From: Euptelea pleiosperma
Taxonomy: Eukaryota > Streptophyta > Magnoliopsida > Ranunculales > Eupteleaceae
Assembly: GCA_035048495.1 (NCBI GenBank)
Contig: CM068546.1
Span: 32,692,674-32,756,673, forward strand
DNA: 64,000 bases
Direction: 5' to 3'
Of the stretch, positions 33,894 to 44,000 are shown piece after piece. The notes under the pieces are model-generated. The model was not told where the DNA came from, made no database searches, and saw only the letters and a list, made by a program, of their open reading frames with translations. Each line of letters opens with the position of its first letter. Positions within the stretch are counted from its first letter, which is position 1. The translations under genes were made by a program, and so were the position numbers.

Positions 33894-36800
33894 CTAGGAG
33901 TTCTTTTTAGCCTCGGCATCGTGATTTCTCCAAGGATTGAGAGCCTCTTTCATGGCTTGAGCTTCTGGGGAACTCTCCCAAGCTTGCTTCTCTGACTCCA
34001 GCTCAGTTACTTTATCATCTGTACAATACAAGAAACATCAGGCCTGCACTCCTAGCTGGAATATGGCCTCTTAAATTCTCAAACAAGACCTCAAAAGCCA
34101 AGTTAGAGCCAAGAGATTGTATAAGCACAAAACACGTAACGATTGTATAAGCACAAAACACGTAACGTGTGCTGTGGGAGCAAACAGCGGGAGCACTCAA
34201 GTCCCGCAATTGTAACTAGTTAGTCTTGTAATATAAAGATCAGTTTATGAAGGTTGATGCCAATTATGAACACCCATGGAAGATCATCATTAGTTAATCC
34301 AAAGGAACTCTACACGCGAAAATGCACTCAAATGCTTTGAAGTCCATATGAAAATTAAGGTGACAGGCATGCCATTCCGGTAGATATCCAGATGAACACC
34401 CTTGAAAGTTCATCATTATTAATCTCAAGGAACTCTATACAAAAATGCGCCCAAATGCTTCGATAGAAACAGAACAACAGAGTTCATATAAAGAGAATTA
34501 AGAACAAGGCATTTTTGGGAGATATCCAATCACTCAAAATTAGCTAGATGATCAGCAAAAAAAATTGTTTTCCCATGATTGTGCAAGGCTTGTAAAGCTT
34601 ATTTAAAGGTTGATGCATCTTTTATCTCAAGTAATTCCTAATGAAGTTTCCATGGGAACCCAGACTTACTCTTTCAGCTATTTAATGATGTTTAGAGCAT
34701 CAGTTTCAATCCATAGATCTGATCTCAAAAACACATAGGAGGGCCAACACCTCTTTTATATAAAGATGGTTAGACCCAATGAGCAGACCAGTTTCAATCT
34801 TTCAAAATAACCTTTTTCATGGCTATGAATGATTTTATATCTCTAACTTTGGTGCCACACAATTGGAAATATGCCAGCAGAATGCCTCTCAAGGATTCCT
34901 TTTACTTCAACTACTGGGGCGAGCAGGCTTGAGAGGGAACATTATACTATTTTCTGGCACCTCTATTAACTAGATAAGTACTATAGAGGCACTCATCGGC
35001 ATTTTTGAGATGTCTCTTTTACAGGGTTGCTTTAGTGGTGTTCCTATGACATAGATCACTCAGGATTGACTAGGTTGTGCTTAACCAACTCATCAAGAAA
35101 GGATTTTGGTTGCTTGCTAACCCGCCTGGATGGATCAAACCCATTTTTTATGATAGTAATAGAAACGATTCCAGTCCTAAATCCTAATCTTAGAAACCGG
35201 GAATGGAGCATGAGCAAGAGGGTCTACAAGCAATATATACATATATTGCATAACAAAAGTTTAAATCATATAATACATGAAGAATTGGTAATAATATTGT
35301 TTGTACAATCAATGTATTAACCCGCTTTTATAGAAGATAACGTATCAGAACATTTAACCATGTACACTAGAGTTGTAGAGTAACGAAGTTTATCTAGAAT
35401 ATCATAACATAAATTAGAGGTACCTAGACCATAGTTACATAAATTGGAGTTATAACAATTCACACATGTTAGACTCTATAGTTATGCAAGCTGTTGAATT
35501 AGCCTTCGTAGAGTAAGACATAATGACCTTGGTCATATGGGTCCTCATCCCTATAGGCTTCTGCAAATCATTTTATGTTGGTCCATGACTAGCATTTCAA
35601 AAGTGGAAGAACAATCATTGATTTATCAAGCATCAAACCTTGACTTTATTAACGTGGATTGTGATTCCACGTTTGACATTTCATTATTTCGATGAAATTC
35701 ATACTCGAATAGTCATGAAGATATTGTGGTGGAAACACAGATTCATCAATGTAGAGGATTGAACTTGACGGAATAGTTTCAATAAAGAAGCATGAATTTG
35801 TTGAGATAAAAGCGTGAATCTAATGAGATCGAAGTGTGGTTTGGCCAAGTTCTAGCTCCCAGAACACAGATTTGTAAGTATGGAGTGGGAGCAAGCCTTG
35901 GGTAGAAGAATCTAGCTTCTAAGGTACTAATATAGTGATTGAAGCCCAGTTTGGACGACTAGATAGAAACAAAGGAAACACGATCTGTTATATGCCAACC
36001 CAATAACTAACTTACACACAACCAACATAAAGGCAATTGTTTCATCTAATTGAGTCAAAGGTAAAACCTTCATAAATTTTGATGATTAAAGAGTTCCCCT
36101 GTACAATTTTCTTACTTGTTTTCAAGAGACAGACCATTTAAGCTCAATAGCTTCTCTCGCATTCACCATGAAAACTTAATATTTGACTCTTCAGACTATG
36201 AAGCCACTTACTGCACTCCAATGTCGTGGCATTATATGTGTGACGTTCAAGAACTGTTTTTTCCACTTACAGATTACTGTAGCTTTTATCATCTTCCCGG
36301 GTTGGAAATGCGTTGGCATGAGTTGGAATTTACAAATTCCGTAAATTCCAATTCATGTAAAGTGATGCTTGGGACAGGCAAAACAAGCCTAAAGCTCTAC
36401 ACAGGCGGCGTTCATGTAGCTTTTATATTTTAAGCAAATGTATATTCACTCATTTGATAAATAGATAAATAACAAGTGATTACCCAACAGAACTGATAAA
36501 TTCAGCCGATGACCACATGTTTTGAACTAGAGGTTTTAAACCTCGGTTTTGGCGTCAGTTTTGCGTCTGGCTAAAATCGAAACCTAATCTTGAAATTTCA
36601 AAATTTTCGCCAAAATTTCGGTCAAGAAACTAGAAATATTGTATAATACTTGGTCGAAATTGGCCAGAATTTCAGAATTGCTCGAAATCGAACCAAATCT
36701 CGAAATTGCACCCAAACGACACCCAAAATGCGATAATGTTCTATTGGCGAAAGAGAACGAACACTAACTGATATCAAAACATTGTAAGAGAACTTTATTA

Positions 36801-37151
36801 TTGAATATTCTCTAGAACTTAGCATCATCAGAGCGAGAATGGCCTAATTACCGGAAGTGCAATAGAAGAAACTTCCTACAACTTCACTTCTACAAAAAGG
36901 GGAAATGAAATCAAGGATTTCTTACCATCTCTAACAAATCTATTGCTGAAAACCAGAAATTTTACGGTCTGAGATCGATTTCATGTTACTGATCATTTCA
37001 GTTGCAGAAAGACAATTCAAATGCAAGAAAGAAAAGAAAAGAAATGGAGGGTTCTCACACAGAAATTGGTTTTGATCATGAAGAGCTCCATTGAAGCTCC
37101 GATCATGGCCGACACAACTGCGATCTTCAAGTACCAGTCCACAAACTTCAT
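33894..37151 (-). CDS. 71-residue conserved plant membrane protein, function unknown
   Basis: Two minus-strand exons, 37151-37061 and 34018-33894, are joined across a 3042-bp GT-AG intron. The lengths 91 + 125 = 216 nt close the frame exactly, and the split codon gives Tyr. The protein starts MKFVDWYLKIAVVSAMIGAS, which forms a single hydrophobic helix (about residues 8-26), continues MELFMIKTNFYDKVTELESE, and ends with AWESSPEAQAMKEALNPWRN and a short charged tail. I recognise the LESEK-AW-SSPEAQAM-EALNPWR pattern as a small family conserved across land plants with no established role; topology and location are inferred. Neither exon is a long frame alone, so gene finders may miss it. A Mutator-like MITE ends 82 bp upstream of the ATG. 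Confidence 0.8.
34115..34166. repeat. Perfect 26-bp tandem duplication
   Basis: Copies 34115-34140 and 34141-34166 are identical (gattgtataagcacaaaaca plus cgtaac). They lie in the intron of the small membrane-protein gene, about 100 bp from its second exon. Confidence 0.95.
34170..37060. other. Large intron of the small membrane-protein gene
   Basis: No second gene was seen in the intron. A low-complexity repeat made of cgaaatttc/ccaaaatttcgg-type words occupies about 36530-36720 and starts with gttttaaacctcggttttgg. The rest is ordinary A/T-rich sequence. Confidence 0.5.
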
Positions 37152-37232
37152 CTCCACCTGAGAGAGAAAAACAAGACCAACGAGAGTCCAGACTCCAAAG
37201 TATTTTTCTGAGTTTCTCACTGATAGGGCACA

Positions 37233-37602
37233 CGAGTAAAACTTGACCGTCGGTCACAATATAAGCCACGTGGCACATTTTTAGAGAACACTGGCCGTAT
37301 GGATGTTTGACACATTGACCAATCCCTATGTGGACCTGCAAATCAAAATCAACCTGATTAGTGATTTCTAAGCGTTGGATTAGAGTCATTTTCATGGGTT
37401 GATTTTAACCGTGGGAATTTGAACATTATTTTGAGTACAAGATCGAAAGGTTTGAAATACCCAGACTAATTTTAGTTTGTAGGTCCACCTAGGGATTGGC
37501 CAAACATCCATGCGGTCAGTGTTCTCAAAATATGTACCACGTGGCTGATATTGCGAGCGGTCCGGGCTTATACGACCGACGGCGGTCATGCAAGTTTTAC
37601 TC
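37233..37602. mobile_element. 370-bp fold-back Mutator-like MITE, TSD TAGGGCACA
   Basis: Ends are (C)GAGTAAAACTTGACCGTCGG and, inverted, GAGTAAAACTTGCATGACCG. Flanks are TAGGGCACA (37224-37232) and TAGGGCACA (37603-37611), identical 9-mers. The interior carries the family phrases CACGTGG, GGATGTTTG, CCAATCCC and GTGATTTCTAAGCG. It is inserted immediately upstream of the small membrane-protein gene. Confidence 0.82.
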
Positions 37603-37757
37603 TAGGGCACATAACAGTTGACACACCAGGCCCACGAACTCGTTATCTGGACTGTTCATCAATGGCTGACTTAAATCGGAACTAGCAGTCGATCTGTCCT
37701 AACTTTGCTGGCCGCCGGCAGTGAGCAAAGTTGCTGACCACCAACAATATGGAGTCG

Positions 37758-38084
37758 CTTTGATACCGACTTCTGTATCAAAATTTTGATGGAGAAGGTC
37801 CTCAAATTGCCACGTAGTACTCTTTTGGCCCCACTGCCCACCTTGAATGTTTGGCCCACACCATGATGGGCATCATGAACAGGCCTATAGGTTGGTTCCA
37901 AGCCCATGATGAAAAAGGGCTCAAATTCAATGGCTAGAAATCACTAATCACACTGATTTTTTGGTTTGTGGGTTCACCATGGTGTGGGCCAAACATTCAG
38001 GGCGCCAGTGGGACCAAAAGACTCTAGTAAGTGGCAATTTGAGGGACTTCTGCATCAAAATTTTGATATAGAAGTCTATCAAAG
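37758..38084. mobile_element. Inverted-repeat MITE, sister family (CTTTGATA ends)
   Basis: The left arm reads ctttgata, ccgacttctg, then tatcaaaattttgat. The right arm is the near-inverse atcaaaattttgatatagaa, then gtctatcaaag. Inner arms match ggtcctcaaattgccac and gtggcaatttgagggac. The core shares gaatgtttggcccacacca and aaatcactaatcac with a further copy at about 40430-40740, and distant words with the Mutator-like family. Confidence 0.65.
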
Positions 38085-38405
38085 ATTTTTTCCAACAAGA
38101 TGAGCCATGTCGTACATTCTTAAAGGACCATGACAGTATGGGATGCTTGGCCAATCCCTAGGTGGACGGTGGACCTACCCTCATTAATGATTTTAAACCT
38201 TTGGAACTTTGTATCCCAAAAATTGGTCAATAATGGTCAAATTCCACAGTTAAAAATCAACCCATAAAAATGACTCCAATGCAACTCTTAGAAATCACTA
38301 ATCAGCTTAATTTTTTGTCTTGATGTCCATCTAGGGTTAGGCCAAACATCCATACGGTCAAAATCTTTAAGAATATGCCACATAGCTCGTATTGTGGCGG
38401 TTAGT
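38085..38405. repeat. Fold-back Mutator-like MITE copy
   Basis: Arms with gatgagccatgtcgtacatt (about 38100) and atatgccacatagctcgtat (about 38373) are inverses, and the middle has the usual ccaatccctaggtggac and aaaatcaacccataaaaatg phrases. Tips are degraded. Confidence 0.6.
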
Positions 38406-38856
38406 AACTGTTTTTTTTCCCTTTGTAAAAGATACTAACAAAGGGGGAGGGGAAGACCGGAAGACCAAACAAAAGTAGAAGTCCAAGCTTTAGCCTTAGT
38501 GGCAATCCAGTTAGCTACTGAATTACAGTCGCTATAACAAAAAGGTCGGGCTCAGTGTGCTCGGCCGTGGATTTCAAGAATCCAAAGGTGGCTGTCAATG
38601 CTGAGCTGGCATCACCTTTTTCACTTTTTGGGGGCGTTGACAACGCCGTTAGATTCGTGAAATCCACGTCCGAGCGTGCAGAGGGGTAAAAAAAAAAGGG
38701 GTCCTCGAAGGCTGAGCCCTGTAACAAAAAGAGAAAATCAATTCATCAAAAGAGTCAACCAAAGGAAGGATGTCAACAACAATGGAAGAAGATTTCAACC
38801 CCAAAAAAGACGAGTGTTGTGCCAGCTGCTCGACGAGGGAGGAGTCATCAGATTCA

Positions 38857-39090
38857 GGCCCTGCTTGGTTCGCTGCTCTGGGATGCATTTTGCACACCGG
38901 TGCAAATGTGGTGAGTTGCATTACATTCGCTTGCTAAGGCTTTTGGGCCTCAGGGACTTCCATCTATTTTGTCAAGGAGTTTGCAAGGGTTTGGCAACCA
39001 CTTGCACACCTCCAACCAATCACGTGCAATCTCAAAATCATGGCAGGTGAGAGTGCATTTGCATCCCAATGCAGCGAACCAAGCAAGGCC
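38857..39090. mobile_element. 234-bp PIF/Harbinger-like MITE, TSD TCA
   Basis: Ends are GGCCCTGCTTGGTTCGCTGC and, inverted, GGCCTTGCTTGGTTCGCTGC (19 of 20). Flanks are TCA (38854-38856) and TCA (39091-39093). Length equals the copy at 13365-13598, and the two share gggatgcattttgcac near one end. The flanking stretch 38406-38856 holds no gene. Confidence 0.82.
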
Positions 39091-39355
39091 TCAATCACCA
39101 AGCACCGGATGCCAAGCTCCACCACATTTTGAATGCCCCATTTCAACACCTTGGCCACAGCCTCTTCAACAGAGGTATAGAGTTGCCACAGTTGCCTCCT
39201 GCCAATATGAATGTATTAGATGCATGCCCGATTGGATGAACTGTCCCACGCTCCATCCGAGTTAATCTTTTGCCACCCCGTGGGAGGGGGTTGCCACTTG
39301 GACATGGATCGATTCACAGAGTGAGTGGAAGAGGAACAAGGGAGGATGCACGAGT

Positions 39356-39691
39356 CTATACCGTAGTCAGAATATGGAGGGCAGTCTGATGAGACTTGGA
39401 GAAGGTAGCTGCATTACGATGAAGCCACAACTGCCATAAAAGAGCACAACAAAAAGCCAACCTGTAAGTCTTATCTTCCTCTTTACTGGAAGAGAGACTG
39501 AGAAGATCAAGGAACCATGACCAACAACTTTCTTGACTCATATCATAGGTTCTGACTTCTGAACGATAGAAACGAGCCAAACCAGATTCAGCAGAATCTG
39601 GGCAATGGAAAAGAGTGTGGATCATGTCTTCAAATGGATGGCCACACCTGGAGCAATCCGAAGTGATACTCGAAATTCTGTTATGCATCAT
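39356..39691 (-). mobile_element. LINE zf-RVT fragment
   Basis: The minus-strand frame reads CSRCGHPFEDMIHTLFHCPD, the zf-RVT Cys/His pattern, followed by AFCCALLWQLWLHRNAATFS, the W-x-x-W-x-x-RN motif of plant non-LTR reverse transcriptases. Only this 3' piece remains. Confidence 0.75.
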
Positions 39692-40024
39692 CGCCTTTGT
39701 TATGTGTCCCGTAACCGGAGCTTGTCATTTTAGGGCGGTAACTGGAGGCTGAGCATTTTTTTTAAAATTCTAGAGGGGTTTCTGTGCGTTCTTCTGCGTA
39801 ATTGTTTTTATTTTTTCTTCCTTTCGTGATTGTCATCATTTATGGTTGATTTCGATTTTCTCAACATAATTCACCTTCACCTGGAAAATCATTTTTCCGA
39901 GGGTTGCGTAACATGCAAGAAAATATTATTTGGCAAGTGGGAAACATTAATAACAGGAATTACTACTAGATCCCACCACTTCAACCGTGAAGTGATGATA
40001 ACTATAACGTCTCTCATCATCGTT

Positions 40025-40745
40025 GATGATGGACCACAGTATGAGCCATGTGGTATACTTTTAGAGACCACTTACCCAATGAATGTTTGGCCCATCCCTA
40101 GGTAGACTTACGTACCAAAATTCAACCTGATTAGTAATTTCTATGCTGGATTAAATTCTTTTCAACAATTTATTTTTAACCATGGATTTCAAACATTATT
40201 TGGATCCTAGCTTTTACCCAAATAATGGCCAACAATGCTCAAATTCACACGGATAAAATCAACCCATGAAAATGACTCCAATCCAACGATTAGAAATCAC
40301 TAATCAGGCTGATTTTTTGGTTTGTAGGCCCATCTAGGGATTATCCAAACATCCATATGCCCAGCGTCCTCTAAAAGTATGCCACGTGGCTCATATTATG
40401 GGTGGTCCAGCCTCTACGTGGACTCTTTTGGGTCCACTGCCCCCCCCTGAATGTTTGGCCCACACCTTGGTGGACGCACACACCAAAAAACAGTGCGATT
40501 AGTCATTCCTAGTCATTGGATTTGAGCATTTTTTCATTATGGGCTTAGAACCAACTTATAGGCCGGTTCATAAAGCCCATGACGAAAAAGTGCTCAAATC
40601 CTACTGTTAGAAATCACCAATCACGCTGATTTTTGGTTTGTAAGTCAATCATAGTGTGGGCCGGACGTTCAGGGGGCAAGTGGGCCCAAATGAGTCCACA
40701 ACTTGCAATTTGAGGGACTCCTGCATCAAAGAACAGCCCCAGCCC
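40025..40745. repeat. Mutator-like MITE plus sister MITE
   Basis: About 40030-40415 is a fold-back copy with gagccatgtggtatactttt and its inverse aaaagtatgccacgtggctc. About 40430-40740 is a copy of the family at 37758 (tgaatgtttggcccacacct, then the inverse cattcagg-type text and gcaatttgagggactcctgc). No gene was seen in 39692-41084 apart from the RING-CH leader. Confidence 0.6.
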
Positions 40746-40997
40746 ATTGAAGTGAAGTGTCCCCATCGTTAAGAAAGCGATGGATCACATCCTTTCCTCC
40801 AATATGTGGGCCATCGAAAAACGGTCCTGATCACCAACGCTCCAAAACTTGGCGCTACGCGGCAAATTATCATGAAAAGATGGTGTCCGATGATCACGAC
40901 AAACCTGCCGAGGCATCATTAAGATCACTGTCGGTCTCATACATAAATGCTCAGATTCAGATTCTTCTTCCCGGTCTGTTAGAACGTTTGTTATTCT

Positions 40998-41037
40998 TTC
41001 CAATTGTTTATACAAATTTCCAATTGTTTATACAAAT
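40998..41037. repeat. Perfect 20-bp tandem duplication in RING-CH leader
   Basis: TTCCAATTGTTTATACAAAT occurs twice in direct succession, ending 47 bp before the proposed RING-CH start codon. It may lie in the 5' untranslated region or core promoter. Confidence 0.9.
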
Positions 41038-41084
41038 CTGAGAAAAAATCTCGCTTTTCATCTCTTGAAATCACGTGAGGAAGA

Positions 41085-44000
41085 ATGCAAGTTGAACCAG
41101 GCGTTAATGGCGTCGAAGAAGACTGGCGAGAGGTTGTCTTCTTATGATTCTTCTCTTTGTTTTAACGCATTACATGATTTATATTTCCAAATTGGTTTAT
41201 TAGTTTCCTTTACAGGAAGAAGTAAAAGAAATAGTGGGGAGAATAATGAGTGGGAATGCCGGTTTAGATGATTTTTTGGTGAATTGGAATTAAATCTCAA
41301 ATACCCATTTGGTTTTTTCTTTTTTGGCAAATTTTTGTGGGTTCGTTTGTTATTTTGGCTATTGAATTTAAATTATTTATGAAGATGATGATGGCCATTG
41401 TAATTGATTGTTGTTGAATTGGAGCTATATCTCAAGCACCCATTTGGTATTTTTGCAGATCTTTTTGTGGGTTATTCTTGTTTTAGCATTTTAATCGAAG
41501 TTAAACAATAATGTCGTGGAATTTTTCTGCGGATTTGATATTTAATATAATGTAACAATTTGATAATTTTCGAGATCTTTGTGGGTTGTTCTTATTTTGG
41601 CTATTGAGTTGTTTGATCCATGATGTCCTGCAATGTCATCTTCATTGATTTTATGCTCGATTGGAGTTAAGATGATTACCAATTTGTTAATTGAGATTAT
41701 GGAGCTTCTGTGTTGATCTTTTCCGCTGGACTGAAATATATGGAACAGTAAGAAATGTACATGTTATTGAGGGAAAATGCCCTGTGCTGTCATCTTAATG
41801 GATTTTATGATATAATGGAGATAACCTTTGAGCACCCATTTAATATATTTGTGGATTTTTTTTTGTGGGTTGTTCGTGATTTTAGCTATCAAATTGAGAT
41901 TATTGAGTTTTTTTGATGAACTTTTGTCAGTAAGAGATGCGGGGAAAAGTAAGAAAAGACACAATTCTCATTTGAGGATTCATACCCTGTGAGTGTAACC
42001 ATGAGATACATCTTGAGCTCCCATTTGGTATTTTCACTGTTCATTTGTGGTTTGTGTTGGGATTTAGCTTTGGAATTTTGATTATCAACTACATGATGAT
42101 CATCTTCGAACTTTGGAAAAAGGCGATGTTGGGTTTTATTGTTCTCTGTTGTGTTTCTTTGTTGCGAATTGTATGAAATTCTGCTAAAATGAAAGCGAGG
42201 CTGAAGGAGTGGTGAAATATCCAAATAATCCATCAAAATGGAACTTGTATGTGTTAGAGCAGGTGTTCCTTGTTTATGTAGTAGTAAACTGATTTAACAC
42301 TAAAACATAGAGCACAGAAGAAACAATTGCAATATGTGTTAAGTGAGAAAAACAAAAAATAGAACTGTACCCGTATAGCAGACAATTCCAGCAGGTTATA
42401 TAACTTCAGAATTCGAATTGTAAACAAAGCAAAAAGACACCGGTTTAGTAGATGAGGCTGAGGCACGCATTCAACGCGCTGTCCTAAGGCAGATTTCGCC
42501 GCTGCACTTCAAGAGTGTTGCTAACAGTTGATCAGATGTCTGTTCCTAGGATTCAACGGCCGATTGGAGATAGGCAGCAGCACCCCAACACCTTCGGTAC
42601 TCACAAAGTTCCAGTGGAAATAACCTCAACAATAAATTGAAAAATTGTAGAGACACAGTAAAGAAGAGTACAAGATAAGATTGTATATGTGCAGGTTCAG
42701 GTTGCAGAAAACCAGTAACAGAAGGTAAGAGAGAGATTCTACAGAAGTTTGCTCTATTCTGTATTCTGTATTCTGTAATTCTTATGTATAGATACCTCTC
42801 TTCCCCTATTTATATAGAACTTGGAAGAGAGAGCCGTTTAGCCCTTAGTAAATGTCATTAGGGGATATATGCTAACAAACTTCAATGTGTTGTTGTGTGC
42901 AACGTTTCAATATTAAAATGTCTCATTTGCACATATTAACATGTGTTAATTGTGGGAGAGAGGCACTCAACAGTCTCTGGTTTTTTAAAAAATATGTTTG
43001 GCTTTTAATAGCCCAAAGCCCAAAGTCTACAACCCACAGTCCACGGCCCTGCCCAGCTTGGCACACGCGCCCGTGTATGATTTATAAGTTGCATAGTTTT
43101 GTCCATTGGACACAAAATTGGGATGCCCAAGAGCTCCACCCTTAGGTTCTCACCCTCTCATATAGAGCTCGAGACAATTCTTCTCCCAAGCAATGTGGGT
43201 TAAAGGATTTGGAAAAGGTGCAGAGATTGAAAAAATCCTCTTTGGTTTTTCCCTTCAAAAATTTTAATTCAAAAATTCATAAAATTTGGCTCCAAAAAAG
43301 TGATGAGTTATCACATTTTAAAACTCTTGGAGGTCTTGGGTTCAAAACCCTTTAGCGTTAAATGTGCTTTTGATTTAATTTTTATAAGGTCTTTGAGGTC
43401 TTGGGTTCAACACCCATTAGCCTCAAGACCAAAACATTTCTTTTACTAAATAATAAACTTTATGAATAACAGTATGTGCAATACTGGACATTTGCATCAT
43501 ATGTATTTGACAAAGCAGGCCCATTAGGTACAGAATGAAAGGAAAGTAGATTGAAATGGTTTGGTCATGTACAACAAAGACCAAAGACAACACTACTGAT
43601 GAAGAATGTGCAAGTTGAAGAGTTTAAATGAGTAATGGGAAGGCTAAAGGACCCGGATTGAGGTTCTGATGGGAGATTTTAAGAACAACTTGTCTTAACG
43701 GAAGAAATGGCTTTAGAGTTTAGACAGAATTGAATGGAGGAACAGTGTTCGTATGGCCGATCCCATATCCTTAGGGTAAGGTTTATGATGATGATGATGA
43801 TGATGATGAAAGAGGACATTCATTTTTGGCAACAATTAACATTCGACAGCAACACATTAAAAAAAAATGAAGACTTCCCCATGCTCTTTCCAACTGTCAT
43901 GCTTTCAATTTGGCTTCTAAGCCTGGTATCAACTTAAGCTATATATGTTGCATGTTGCTGTTGTGTTTTTCTTGTCGTTTAGACTGAACATTTAGAGGTA

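Noticed and set aside
36940..37395. 151-residue minus-strand frame as a gene in itself
   Set aside because: Only residues from the ATG at 37151 to 37061 match a conserved protein; the rest runs into MITE sequence upstream and intron downstream.
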